Positions 8,855 to 17,639 of a stretch of DNA of 64,000 bases are shown in pieces. Positions within the stretch are counted from its first letter, which is position 1. Each line of letters begins with the position of its first letter. The stretch spans positions 124,001 to 188,000 of the forward strand of contig NZ_LWAF01000002.1 in the NCBI RefSeq assembly GCF_001719065.1. Direction: 5' to 3'. Origin of the DNA: Fervidobacterium thailandense. Its GTDB lineage: Bacteria > Thermotogota > Thermotogae > Thermotogales > Fervidobacteriaceae. A program made the position numbers and the translations under genes. The notes beneath the pieces were generated by a model that was not told where the DNA came from, did not search any database, and saw nothing but the letters and a program-made list of their open reading frames with translations.

Positions 8855-10426
8855 ATGGAACGCACGCATCGAACGGTTGCAAAAAGGCTTTGGACCAGTA
8901 AGCTTGCCAGCATCGTACCGCTGGTTTACTTATTTGCTGCGTTGCTAGTCCCGTTCGCGGTCAACTTACACTTTGTTGGCGGTGTGAACTGGCGAGCGAT
9001 CGTTGAGAACTCGGGTAAGATCCGCTTCACGATTTGGCAAGCATTTCTATCTTCTGTACTCACGATGCTCATCGGCCTGCCGGGTGCGTACCTTGTGGGA
9101 CGGACACGAATGCACCCGCTGGTGAAGAAGATTTTCCGAATCATGGCAAGCGTCCCGTTCGTTTTACCCGGCATTACGATGGCCATCGGATTTTTCCTGG
9201 CGTTCGGAAGAAATGGTTTGTACACGAGGTTTCTCCAGCTCTTCGGTTTCTCCCCAAGGATACTCTACACCTTCGGCGCCGTACTACTGGGTCATGTGTT
9301 CTACAACTTTCCGCTATTTATCAGGATCGTGGGAGAGGCTTGGGAAGCCTTAGATGGCCATATCATCGAATCGGCAAAATTGGATGGTGCATCGAATTGG
9401 GACATCTTCAGATTCGTAGAGTTACCTATCCTGCTACCATCCATACTCAGGGCCTTCTTCTTGACGTACGTGTACACTTTCACGAGCTTTTCCGTTGTCC
9501 TGATACTCGGTGGAATCAAGTATTCGACCATCGAAGTGGCAATTTACATGTACTCGAGGATCTTGTTCGATTTTAAGTCCGCCGCGGCGCTGATGATATT
9601 CCAGTTAATCTTCATCGCGACGTTGGGTTATCTTACATCAACCAAGCTCGGAACGGAAGAGAAGCATTACCACGTGCACTTGGAAAAATTTCCGAAATGG
9701 GGCATCGGGTTCCTGGTACTGGCATCCGTGCTCATATTCGTACCACTCGTTTACTCAGGATTATCGGGATTCGTTGACTTTTTCGGAAAATTTTCCCTGG
9801 AGAATTTCAAACTACTCTTTTCCGGTGATCTGGAGTACTTAATAGGAGCGAGCCTAAGCCAGATAGTCTTTTACACGTTGCTGATAGCCGTAAGTTCAAC
9901 ACTTTTGGCTATCGCGATCGGCACGATAGCCGGTTACTTCTCGAGTAGGGGTATGAAGGTGCAGTACATCGTGCTCCTCCCTACAGCACTCTCGTCGGTG
10001 ACGATCGCTTTTTCCTACGTTTTGCTCAAGTTTCCACCCGTACTGAAAATCATTGTCGTGCACTCGTTGATAAACCTCCCCATCGTTTTCGGTATACTCG
10101 ATGCCGGTTGGAGGAAGGTATCGCAGAGCCTATTGGAAGCGGCAAGGATCGATGGTGCGAGGACCTTTAGGCTACTTTCGAAGGTTGTTTTTCCGCTTAT
10201 GTGGCGGGCCGTGATGACGGCGTTCGTCTACGCGTTCACCATCTCCGTCGGTGAAACGTCGGCTACGTTGACCCTCGCCGAGCCGCCGATCATGACCTTC
10301 GCCGTCGCGGTCTTCAGGCTCATGAGTTCACGGAACGTTGAAATAGCGATGGCTTTGAACACACTCTACTTTGCGTTCGTGCTTGTCTTGTTCACATTGG
10401 TGGAACTATCCAGAACTGGGGAGTGA
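8855..10426 (+). CDS. ABC transporter permease, two fused domains (iron/thiamine/2-aminoethylphosphonate type)
   Basis: The product has about 523 residues with two repeated permease halves of about six membrane helices each. Each half carries the EAA loop contacting the ATPase: EAAKLDGASNWDIFRFVELP-like in half one (written ESAKLDGAS...ELPIL) and EAARIDGARTFRLLSKVVFP-like in half two (EAARIDGART...VFPLM). Fused permeases of this layout serve FbpB, ThiP and related importers. No ATPase or substrate-binding protein is adjacent, so the substrate cannot be named. ATG 8855 has GAGGTGG 3-4 bases upstream; ATG 8840 in frame is an alternative. It may share a transcript with the GH20 gene. Confidence 0.85.
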   Translation: MERTHRTVAKRLWTSKLASIVPLVYLFAALLVPFAVNLHFVGGVNWRAIVENSGKIRFTIWQAFLSSVLTMLIGLPGAYLVGRTRMHPLVKKIFRIMASVPFVLPGITMAIGFFLAFGRNGLYTRFLQLFGFSPRILYTFGAVLLGHVFYNFPLFIRIVGEAWEALDGHIIESAKLDGASNWDIFRFVELPILLPSILRAFFLTYVYTFTSFSVVLILGGIKYSTIEVAIYMYSRILFDFKSAAALMIFQLIFIATLGYLTSTKLGTEEKHYHVHLEKFPKWGIGFLVLASVLIFVPLVYSGLSGFVDFFGKFSLENFKLLFSGDLEYLIGASLSQIVFYTLLIAVSSTLLAIAIGTIAGYFSSRGMKVQYIVLLPTALSSVTIAFSYVLLKFPPVLKIIVVHSLINLPIVFGILDAGWRKVSQSLLEAARIDGARTFRLLSKVVFPLMWRAVMTAFVYAFTISVGETSATLTLAEPPIMTFAVAVFRLMSSRNVEIAMALNTLYFAFVLVLFTLVELSRTGE

Positions 10427-10450
10427 CAATCTCAGGTTTTTGGACGATAA
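10424..10450 (+). promoter_or_regulatory. Possible sigma-28 (FliA) promoter for flgM
   Basis: GACGATAA at 10443-10450 differs by one base from the flagellar -10 consensus GCCGATAA. The -35 region 11 bases upstream (TGACAATC) fits poorly. It lies 58 bases before the flgM ATG, at the head of the flagellar genes. Confidence 0.3.
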
Positions 10451-10507
10451 TATATTTGACAACAAGGAATGAAACACCACGCTGGCTTCTCGAAAGGGGC
10501 GTTCGGT

Positions 10508-10786
10508 ATGATAGACAGGGTGAACAGGGCCGGGCAAATGCAGGGGGCCCAGCATATCCAGGAAACGAAAGGAAAGGAAGCGAAGAAGGGAGAAAAGTTA
10601 AGGGAGAAGGAAGAAAAAGAAGCCTTACTCATCGAGGATGGCAAAAAAGTGGCAGAGTACATCGCCATGGCCAAGAACTACCCGGAAGTGCGGACGGAAT
10701 TGGTCCAAAAGCTCAAAGAAGCCATCGAGAACGGAACGTTTAAAATTGACGTGGACAAGATAGCGAGAAAATTACTCGGTGAGTGA
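10508..10786 (+). CDS. flgM: Anti-sigma-28 factor FlgM
   Basis: The 92-residue acidic/basic helical protein begins MIDRVNRAG and contains the FlgM signature region (KVAEYIAMAKNYPEVRTELV, then IENGTFKIDVDKIARKLLGE). FlgM binds and blocks the flagellar sigma factor FliA until the hook is complete. The ATG at 10508 has an AAAGGGG site 8-10 bases upstream; an in-frame ATG at 10469 would add 13 residues with a cramped ribosome site. It leads the flgM-flgN-flgK-flgL block, the standard context. Confidence 0.88.
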   Translation: MIDRVNRAGQMQGAQHIQETKGKEAKKGEKLREKEEKEALLIEDGKKVAEYIAMAKNYPEVRTELVQKLKEAIENGTFKIDVDKIARKLLGE

Positions 10787-10858
10787 AAAAGGCAAAGGAA
10801 GCACGGTTAAAAGGTTATTAGAAAATTTCCAAAGCTTCGAAAGGAGGCACGGCCGCGA

Positions 10859-11332
10859 ATGCACCTGGAGTTGCTGAACAACCTCAGACGGCAGTCCGAG
10901 GTGTTTGAAAGTATGATCCAAGCCTTCAAGGGCTTGGAACGTGCGGTTATAGCGAAAGACACGCAATTGGTCACCAAGTACGGTGCCAACATCGAAGAAT
11001 TGAGTTTCGAAATATCGCGCCTTGAGGATGAGAAGGAAATCATTCTTAAGAACTTGGGCTTCGACACGGTGAAGGACTACATTGACCGTTGTGGAGAGCC
11101 TACAACCTACGAAGTTGCGCTCCAGTTGGCCGAAATTGTCGAAAAGATAAACGAATTAAGCATAGTTATGCAGAATATAAGGAACATGTTCGAATTCCAA
11201 ACGCAGTACGTAAATCTTTTGAACACACTATTGAAAGGGATCGATTCGCCAACTTACGCACCTCCGATGAACAACCCGAGTGCGCGATACCACGTACCAT
11301 CCGAAAAACCCCTTTACGATCGCAATTTCTGA
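10859..11332 (+). CDS. flgN: FlgN-family flagellar export chaperone
   Basis: The 157-residue, almost wholly helical protein shows the FlgN/FlgK-chaperone pattern: a long N-terminal helix (LELLNNLRRQSEVFESMIQ), the typical EELSFEISRLEDEKE block and a C-terminal helix with a disordered tail. FlgN holds the hook-filament junction proteins FlgK and FlgL before export. Its position between flgM and flgK supports the call. AAGGAGG precedes the ATG by 11 bases. Confidence 0.82.
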   Translation: MHLELLNNLRRQSEVFESMIQAFKGLERAVIAKDTQLVTKYGANIEELSFEISRLEDEKEIILKNLGFDTVKDYIDRCGEPTTYEVALQLAEIVEKINELSIVMQNIRNMFEFQTQYVNLLNTLLKGIDSPTYAPPMNNPSARYHVPSEKPLYDRNF

Positions 11333-11375
11333 AGTCCTGAACACAAAAAGGAGTAACCGAGTCAGGAGTGATCGC

Positions 11376-13919
11376 ATGCCCGACATAAGCCTCTTTGGCA
11401 CGTTGAACACCGGTCTTCTTGGAGTTTACGCGAGTAAACTTGCAATGAACGTTGTGGCACACAACATTGCCAACGCCAACACACCGGGCTTCTCGAGACA
11501 GAGACCTGAACTTCTCACCATGCCACCGATACCAACGACATCGCTCACACAACCGGCCATCCCGCTCCAAATTGGTACCGGTGTTTACGTGAGGGACATC
11601 AAACGTATAAGGGATCAATTCCTGGACCTTCAATATCGCCAGGTCAACAACAAGTACAACTACTGGGATGTGATGACCTCCAACATCCACTTCGTTGAAC
11701 AACTCATCGCCGAACCATCCGAGGCCGGTATCAGGTACCTGTTCGATTCCTTCTGGTCCGGCATAGAGGAGGTCATCACCGACCCGACGAACACCGCCGC
11801 AAAGCGCGGGCTCGTGAGTAGAGCTGAGGAACTCGTCCAGCATATGAAAGACCTCTACTATCGCCTTGAGCAACTTCGCGTTGACTTGGACAACGAAATC
11901 GCCCAGAGGGCATCGCAGATAAATGCAATGTTGAAACGATTAGCGGATATAAACGCGAAAGTCCGTATTGCCGTGAGTTTGAAATACTCACCGAACGATT
12001 TACTCGATGAACGCGACAGGATACTTGATGAACTCTCAAATCTCGCAGACATTTATTACTACGAAGACGCAGCGGGCCAGATTACCTTGAGAATCGGTAA
12101 CCAGATCGTCCTGACCGGCCAAGATGTTGTAGAGTTGCGTGCACTCGACCGGCCATTTGGAAAGGGGTTCAAAGAGCTGTTTGCTGGAAACTCAAAAGTT
12201 GTCGTGAACGACGGCAGGCTCAAGGCTTTGTTCGATTTGAGGGACAACGTACTCGTTAAATACATGAACCGCCTTGATGAGTTCGCACTCTCTTTGAGTG
12301 ATGAGTTCAACCTCGTACATCAGGACGGTTTCAACGGTGACGGGAGCGTTACGGGTTTAAAGTTCTTCAACGACATCTCCGCCGACAGGATACAAGATTC
12401 CGTGCTTTACCGCTTGGCTGGAGCAAAGCGCGTGGAAAACGGTCCGATAAACTTCATCTCCGGGATGTCAGATAGAAAAGACTTTGCTGACATACTGACA
12501 AAACCGTTCATCGAGAAGGGCTCAATCGTTTTCTTCAACGGTACCGATAAGATCTTCAGCGCACGGGTTAATCCTTACGATAAAGTGGAGGACTTCCAAG
12601 CAACTCTGAGCGCGATAGCGGACAGGTGGTTCGATCTGAAAATCGGTGCGCACGGTGATGGTGGTTACAGGTTGTACTTCGAATCGAGCCAGAACCTGAG
12701 GCACACGCTGGCACTTGACTTCAACGGTAACATGTTCAACACGATGGGATTTGCCACGCGAAATGTTGACGTTTTTGTGGTTAACGAATCGGATTTTAAG
12801 GTCAAAGCGGGGAATTACAAAATCGCTGTCAACGGAAAAGAAGCGATCATTTCGGTGACGAGTTCAACAACACTCGGTGACCTGGCCAAACAATTGACCG
12901 CAGAATTCGGAACCGAGATCGTTGCTTACGTTCACGACGGTAAGCTTCTGATCATCCCAACGCTTAAAAACAATTTCAACGTGAAGCAGATAAAACTGTC
13001 TGACCCGGACGGACTCTTCACCCAGGCGAACATTCACCTGGAGACCTATAAGGCACTCGATACCGGAATCGAAACCCTCGAGAACATCCTCAAGAGAAGT
13101 CAGGCCTTCTCGATACGGATCGGTGCCACGGAAATAAGGATCGATCCGACGAAGATGACGCTTAGGGACCTTGCGCAAAAAATAAACGAGGCGAACACCG
13201 GTATCTTAGCTGAGGTAACACCGCACAGCAAATTCGTCATCCGTAGCTCAAGGTCCCTTGGTTTCGAACTCAAAAAAGTTATCCAAGGCCCTGAAGCCCT
13301 CTGGAGTGCACTCGGGTTCATCGATCCGGATGGAGATCCTTCGAACGATTGGGATGAAGGTTTCGTCTTCTTAAACCCGTACGAAAAACCGGAAGATCAG
13401 CGCATGAGGTACATCAAAGCGGATGCACTGTTCATAGACAAACGCCTCCCGATGGAGCCGTATCGTTTCGTGGAGAAACTCGCCGTGAATTCGACGATAA
13501 GGAGCAATCCTGAAACACTCGCGGTGGACATCGGTTATACGGAGGATAACCCGAACTGGGATGCGAAAGTTTTCAGGCCCTCCGGACGTGCGAACACCAA
13601 GATTGTTGAGTACTTATCAGCTTTGAAGTACAAAAAGCTCTTGAACGACGGTCTCGAGTCCTTCAATGAGTACCTTGGAAGTGTCGTTGCAGAGCTCGGC
13701 GTTGAGGGCGAAACTGCGATGAAGATAAAGAACAACACCGATTTGATGAAGAAGGAAATTGACGGTGAACGTGAAAGAGTTAAAGGTGTGTCACTCGACG
13801 AAGAAATGGCCAACATGATAAAGTACCAGCACGCGTTCAACGCAGCCGCACGCGTTATGACCGCTGTTGATGAAATGATCGGCCGCGTGATTGACCGACT
13901 CGGCGTGGTCGGTAGATAA
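11376..13919 (+). CDS. flgK: Flagellar hook-associated protein 1, unusually long
   Basis: The 847-residue product caps the hook and joins it to the filament. The N-terminal rod motif is clear (LLGVYASKLAMNVVAHNIANANTPGFSRQ split over residues 11-40), and the C-terminal D0 helix ends DEEMANMIKYQHAFNAAARVMT-like with VDEMIGRVIDRLG. FlgK is usually 450-650 residues; here about 200-300 extra residues lie in the middle (roughly 300-720), rich in beta-type repeats that probably form extra surface domains D2/D3. The start at 11376 has CAGGAG 7 bases upstream; the reading frame is open further 5' into flgN but without similarity. Confidence 0.93.
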   Translation: MPDISLFGTLNTGLLGVYASKLAMNVVAHNIANANTPGFSRQRPELLTMPPIPTTSLTQPAIPLQIGTGVYVRDIKRIRDQFLDLQYRQVNNKYNYWDVMTSNIHFVEQLIAEPSEAGIRYLFDSFWSGIEEVITDPTNTAAKRGLVSRAEELVQHMKDLYYRLEQLRVDLDNEIAQRASQINAMLKRLADINAKVRIAVSLKYSPNDLLDERDRILDELSNLADIYYYEDAAGQITLRIGNQIVLTGQDVVELRALDRPFGKGFKELFAGNSKVVVNDGRLKALFDLRDNVLVKYMNRLDEFALSLSDEFNLVHQDGFNGDGSVTGLKFFNDISADRIQDSVLYRLAGAKRVENGPINFISGMSDRKDFADILTKPFIEKGSIVFFNGTDKIFSARVNPYDKVEDFQATLSAIADRWFDLKIGAHGDGGYRLYFESSQNLRHTLALDFNGNMFNTMGFATRNVDVFVVNESDFKVKAGNYKIAVNGKEAIISVTSSTTLGDLAKQLTAEFGTEIVAYVHDGKLLIIPTLKNNFNVKQIKLSDPDGLFTQANIHLETYKALDTGIETLENILKRSQAFSIRIGATEIRIDPTKMTLRDLAQKINEANTGILAEVTPHSKFVIRSSRSLGFELKKVIQGPEALWSALGFIDPDGDPSNDWDEGFVFLNPYEKPEDQRMRYIKADALFIDKRLPMEPYRFVEKLAVNSTIRSNPETLAVDIGYTEDNPNWDAKVFRPSGRANTKIVEYLSALKYKKLLNDGLESFNEYLGSVVAELGVEGETAMKIKNNTDLMKKEIDGERERVKGVSLDEEMANMIKYQHAFNAAARVMTAVDEMIGRVIDRLGVVGR

Positions 13920-13952
13920 TCGGTAGATGAGTTTTAGTGAGGAGGAAAAGAT

Positions 13953-14846
13953 ATGCGTATAACGAACAACATGATAAACGAGAGAACACTCTTTAACATA
14001 CAGCAATCCCTCTACAGGATCGCCAGACTCCACGACAAACTCTCATCCGGTAAGGAAGTCCAGTACCCCAGCGATGATGCGGTTATTGCAACGCGCGCTT
14101 CGAACATTTCGAGCCGACTCAGGGAACTCGAGCAGTTCAAACGCAACGTCGACCATATCCACAACTTCATCCAGTCCTACGACACCACGCTCCAGGAACT
14201 CTCCGAACTTTACCACCGCGTGCGCGAACTAATGGTACGCGGTGCCAACGGGACGAACACGGTGGATGAAAGGAACGCGATAGCGGCCGAGTTGAAGGCA
14301 CTGAAAGAACATCTGATAGAGGTTGCCAACACGCGCGTCGGTGATGAGTTCATATTCGGCGGTGCACGTTCGGAGTTGAAACCGGTAGACGATGATGGCA
14401 ACATAGTTATCCCCATCGAGGCAAATGTGCGAAGACGAGCGAACGCACTCGGCTATAGCATAACCTACGGTTTGACCGTATACGATGTGTTCGTACTTGA
14501 AAACGGTAAGAGTGTTTTCTCAACAATAGACGACGCCATTTTAGCACTTCAACAGGGTGATGAACGAAAGCTTTCGGAGATATCGCTCAAAGAGATCACG
14601 TTACTCGAGAAATCCGTCATGGAACATTTCGCAACGATAGGTTCAACTGCGCGGATGGTCGAGATGGTCTCCTCCAGACTCGAGGACCTCAAGCTCTTCA
14701 ACACCGAATACCTATCCAAAGAACAAGACGCGGACTTGACAAAAGTCTTGACGAGCCTCTCGATGCAACAATCCGTCCTCGAGGCGGCACTGAAATCGGC
14801 CGCGATGGCCATCCAAAAGACACTTGTTGATTTCGTGGGAGGATAA
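13953..14846 (+). CDS. flgL: Flagellar hook-associated protein 3
   Basis: The 297-residue product is a flagellin-like junction protein. The N-terminal motif MRITNNMINERTLFNIQQS and the D0/D1 coiled region (LSSGKEVQYPSDDAVIATRAS) are diagnostic of FlgL, as is the C-terminal helix with LTSLSMQQSVLEAALKSAAM. A GAGGAGG-type site (GGAGGAAAAG) lies before the ATG. It follows flgK by 33 bases. Confidence 0.95.
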   Translation: MRITNNMINERTLFNIQQSLYRIARLHDKLSSGKEVQYPSDDAVIATRASNISSRLRELEQFKRNVDHIHNFIQSYDTTLQELSELYHRVRELMVRGANGTNTVDERNAIAAELKALKEHLIEVANTRVGDEFIFGGARSELKPVDDDGNIVIPIEANVRRRANALGYSITYGLTVYDVFVLENGKSVFSTIDDAILALQQGDERKLSEISLKEITLLEKSVMEHFATIGSTARMVEMVSSRLEDLKLFNTEYLSKEQDADLTKVLTSLSMQQSVLEAALKSAAMAIQKTLVDFVGG

Positions 14847-14858
14847 ACAGAAAGGTGA

Positions 14859-15524
14859 ATGATGTGGAGTGAAACGTTCAGCACGGACATAATCAAGGAA
14901 ATTAGGACGGTGGACACCATCCATCATCGGCCGACTCATGCGTCGGCTTTTTTAGTTTGGTACGCGAAACCGACGCGTGATGTGAAAAACGTCATCGAAC
15001 TCGGAAGTGGAACGGGGATAGTTGCACTTTCGATGGCGAAGTTGTACAATGTACGTGTGGACGGTGTTGAGTTACAACCTCATCTTTGTGAACTCGCGCA
15101 AAAGGGTGCGGAGCTGAACGGTGTTTCGGAGCTTGTTAAATTTTACAACATCGACGTACGGGATGTGAAAAAACATTTCAGACCCGAGAGTTACGATATG
15201 GTCGTCTCGAACCTACCTTTTCACATCGGTAGGGAAAGCCCGTACGAGGAGAAGAAAATTTCGAAGAGTGCGACACTCGAGCTGATAGACGCGTTTATAG
15301 AAGCCACGGCTTACCTGTTGAAAAACAAAGGTACGTTCGTTTTCGTGTGCTCCCCGAAGATAACCGTCTACATGATCGAACATTTGGCGCTCAAGAAACT
15401 GATCGTTCAAAGACTCGGTATCCTCTACGGAGCACCTGGGAAAAATCCCAAGATCGTCGCACTGAGGGGCAAGAAGAACGGAGGTTACGAACTCGTGATC
15501 ACATCACATTACGCGAACGCATGA
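14859..15524 (+). CDS. Class I SAM-dependent methyltransferase, TrmN6-like
   Basis: The 221-residue protein resembles the tRNA1(Val) adenine-37 N6-methyltransferase/YfiC family. Motif I is VIELGSGTGIVAL (about residues 45-57), the acidic ribose-binding residue follows in GVELQPHL, and the N6-methylase tetrad appears as SNLPF (NLPF rather than NPPY/NPPF). It starts 12 bases after flgL and is likely on the same transcript, although its role is unrelated to flagella. Two adjacent ATGs (14859, 14862) are possible starts after AAAGGTG. Substrate assignment is by family only. Confidence 0.72.
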   Translation: MMWSETFSTDIIKEIRTVDTIHHRPTHASAFLVWYAKPTRDVKNVIELGSGTGIVALSMAKLYNVRVDGVELQPHLCELAQKGAELNGVSELVKFYNIDVRDVKKHFRPESYDMVVSNLPFHIGRESPYEEKKISKSATLELIDAFIEATAYLLKNKGTFVFVCSPKITVYMIEHLALKKLIVQRLGILYGAPGKNPKIVALRGKKNGGYELVITSHYANA

Positions 15525-15562
15525 GTTAATTTTTGACATTTGCATTACGTGGGGGGATGTAC

Positions 15563-16885
15563 ATGGTAGAACGTTACGCACTCGAGCCTTTGAAAAGTCT
15601 GTGGACACTTAAAGCCCAGTACGAGCGTTGGCTTGAGGTGGAACTTGCCGTTGTTGAAGCTTACGAAGAGTTCGGAATCGCTCCGAAAGGAACCGCCCAA
15701 AAAATTAGGGAACGTGCGCAAATCGACGTAGACGATATCCTCCGGACCGAAGCGGTGGTTGACCACGACGTTATCGCCTTCGTCAAATCTGTCACCAAGA
15801 ACATGGGAGATGAGGCAAGATTCTTCCACTACGGATTAACCTCCTCCGACGTGGTCGATACCGCGACAAGCTTGGCGTTGAAAAGTGCTACCGAAGAGAT
15901 ACTGTGCTCTTGCAAGAGTTTGGCCAACGTACTTTACGAAAAAGCTATTCGTTATAAAGACCTTCCAACGATAGGTAGAACACACGGCGTACACGCCGAG
16001 CCGACATCGTTCGGTTTGAAATTCCTTTCGTGGTACGCGGAACTGCTGCGCGATATCGAGCGTCTTGAGAGGGCAAAAGAGGAGATATCCGTGGGGAAAT
16101 TGAGCGGAGCTGTTGGAAATTACGCCAACATCGACCCAAAAATTGAGCGCAGGGCTTTGGAAAAACTCGGTTTAAAACCAACACCCGTAGCAACACAGGT
16201 AATTCCACGCGATTACATCGCACACCTGCTTTCCGTTTTCGCCCTTATTGCTGGTTTGATAGAGCGCATCGCGATCGAAATAAGACATCTCCAGCGCACT
16301 GAAGTTCTCGAAGCGATGGAACCGTTCAAGGAAGGTCAGCGGGGCTCATCCGCAATGCCACACAAGAAGAATCCCATCCTGTGTGAGCGCTTAACGGGAA
16401 TGGCACGCTTGATGAGGAGTTACGCACAAGTTGCGTTCGAAAACATGGCACTCTGGCACGAGCGCGACATTTCGCACTCTTCGGCCGAGAGATACATACT
16501 TCCCGACGCAACGATGACGATTTACTACATGTTGGAGAAAACAAGGTACTTGATAGAAAGCCTGAAGGTTTTCGAGGAGAAGGTTCGAAATAATCTGGAT
16601 TTGACTAAAGGACTGATCTATTCCCAGCGCATCCTTCTGGCACTCGTTGACAAGGGTATGTCAAGGGAGGAAGCTTATACTCTCGTTCAATCGATTGCCC
16701 TCGAGTGTTGGGAAAGTGGTGAGTCGTTCAGGGAGAGAGTTATGCAAAACGAAAAGGTCAAAACCTTGCTGACAAGAGAAGAACTCGAGACCTTATTTGA
16801 ACCAAGCTACTATCTCAGAAACGTCGACGCCATATACGAGAGGTTTAAGCACGATCCAAAGTCCGAAAACCAAAAAGGCAATTAA
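15563..16885 (+). CDS. purB: Adenylosuccinate lyase
   Basis: The 440-residue enzyme cleaves SAICAR and adenylosuccinate in purine synthesis. Characteristic stretches are TSSDVVDTATSL, the catalytic His region GRTHGVHAEPTSFG, and the flexible signature loop GQRGSSAMPHKKNP. The start at 15563 (MVERYALEPL) follows a run of six G's about 6 bases upstream; ATG 15557 is equally possible, whereas an ATG at 15533 lacks a ribosome site. The gene lies 38 bases after the methyltransferase and ends before a bidirectional terminator. Confidence 0.96.
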   Translation: MVERYALEPLKSLWTLKAQYERWLEVELAVVEAYEEFGIAPKGTAQKIRERAQIDVDDILRTEAVVDHDVIAFVKSVTKNMGDEARFFHYGLTSSDVVDTATSLALKSATEEILCSCKSLANVLYEKAIRYKDLPTIGRTHGVHAEPTSFGLKFLSWYAELLRDIERLERAKEEISVGKLSGAVGNYANIDPKIERRALEKLGLKPTPVATQVIPRDYIAHLLSVFALIAGLIERIAIEIRHLQRTEVLEAMEPFKEGQRGSSAMPHKKNPILCERLTGMARLMRSYAQVAFENMALWHERDISHSSAERYILPDATMTIYYMLEKTRYLIESLKVFEEKVRNNLDLTKGLIYSQRILLALVDKGMSREEAYTLVQSIALECWESGESFRERVMQNEKVKTLLTREELETLFEPSYYLRNVDAIYERFKHDPKSENQKGN

Positions 16886-16900
16886 GGAAGGGAAGAAGCA

Positions 16901-16935
16901 AAGAAAAAGGGCGGTCTTAAGACCGCCCTTATTCT
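16901..16935. terminator. Bidirectional rho-independent terminator
   Basis: A perfect 24-base palindrome at 16907-16930 (10-base arms AAGGGCGGTC/GACCGCCCTT around TTAA) lies between convergent purB and the Thr-rich gene. The T-rich tail is best on the minus strand, but both directions are plausible. Confidence 0.85.
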
Positions 16936-16955
16936 CAACCAGACTTTGCTCGCGA

Positions 16956-17243
16956 TTAGAACTCTCCGGATGTAGCTTCCTCTGTGGTTACGTCCGTAGT
17001 ATCGGTTGTTTCGGTGGTTTCCACTGGAGTTTCCGTTGTCGTTTCCTCAACTGGTGTTTCTTGGACCGTTGGTTCTTCCGTTGTCGTTTCTTCCGTTGTC
17101 GTTTCTTCGGTTGTTACTGGTGTCTCTTCCGTTGTCGTTGTAGCCGCTTCTTTGCTCTTGTTGGCCGCAACTGCCCAGATGATCGCGACAACGATGATGG
17201 CGATGACTATAAGCGTTACCGTCAAACCTTTCTTGGATGCCAT
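16956..17243 (-). CDS. Small membrane-anchored Thr/Glu-rich repeat protein
   Basis: The 95-residue protein has a short basic start, one hydrophobic helix (residues 6-26, LTVTLIVIAIIVVAIIWAVA) and then about 65 residues made almost only of Thr, Glu, Val and Pro in TTEE/PVEET-type repeats. There is no lipobox. It would sit in the inner membrane with an acidic, Thr-rich stalk outside. No family is recognised and function is unknown. It is real by its setting: a GGGAGGTTGG ribosome site 4 bases before the ATG, a well-formed promoter at 17292-17319 and a terminator 20 bases past the stop. The repeats also keep the opposite strand open, which is a composition effect. Confidence 0.72.
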   Translation of the reverse strand: MASKKGLTVTLIVIAIIVVAIIWAVAANKSKEAATTTTEETPVTTEETTTEETTTEEPTVQETPVEETTTETPVETTETTDTTDVTTEEATSGEF

Positions 17244-17291
17244 AGCTCCAACCTCCCTCTTGAAATGATGTGTTCCGAAGTTTTCGTGAAT

Positions 17292-17319
17292 ATTATATCA
17301 TCCGAAATGTTACTTTCAA
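17292..17319 (-). promoter_or_regulatory. Candidate sigma-A promoter for the Thr/Glu-rich gene
   Basis: Minus-strand TTGAAA (17314-17319) and TATAAT (17292-17297) have 16-base spacing, about 50 bases before the ATG. Confidence 0.55.
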
Positions 17320-17609
17320 TGGCCTACGGATGGACCATTCTTGAAAATTGTGTGTTACACGCAAGTTAATAGGTCCATTTATTCTGATTTAATCAAGACC
17401 TAAGAGATGACCGAAAGAGTCCGAAAGCTTGCAAAGAGCGGTTCAAGAAGTACCTTTCAAAGTCCCAAATTACGCTCCTCTGGGGTATCCGCAGTAGAGC
17501 AAAAATGAGCTAACTCGTGCATAATACCGTATATGTTCGCATTCGTGCACATACAAACGATAGACTCGGATAGATTTCCGTAAACCTATTCCCACGATTC
17601 AAAGAATGT
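17320..17609 (+). other. Non-coding stretch upstream of the ornithine operon
   Basis: About 290 bases between the divergent promoters hold no credible gene. A short interrupted hairpin is present: 17474-17477 pairs with 17497-17500 and 17480-17482 with 17492-17494, loop 17483-17491. A further weak pairing (GTGCA with TGCAC) follows around 17517-17552. No known riboswitch was recognised, including no cobalamin box. Operator function for the ornithine genes is possible but unproven. Confidence 0.3.
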
Positions 17610-17639
17610 TTGAGAAAACGTGAGCGAACAGTTTAAAAT
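17610..17639 (+). promoter_or_regulatory. Candidate sigma-A promoter of the ornithine operon
   Basis: TTGAGA at 17610-17615 and TAAAAT at 17634-17639 are 18 bases apart, about 47 bases before the ord ATG. Confidence 0.5.

Noticed and set aside
11166-11873. A 235-codon minus-strand frame over flgN/flgK
   Set aside because: It overlaps two real flagellar genes and shows no domain or start signal.
16984-17268. A Val/Ser-rich open frame opposite the Thr/Glu-rich gene
   Set aside because: The repeats keep the reverse strand open. The minus-strand gene has a signal helix, ribosome site, promoter and terminator; the plus frame has none.
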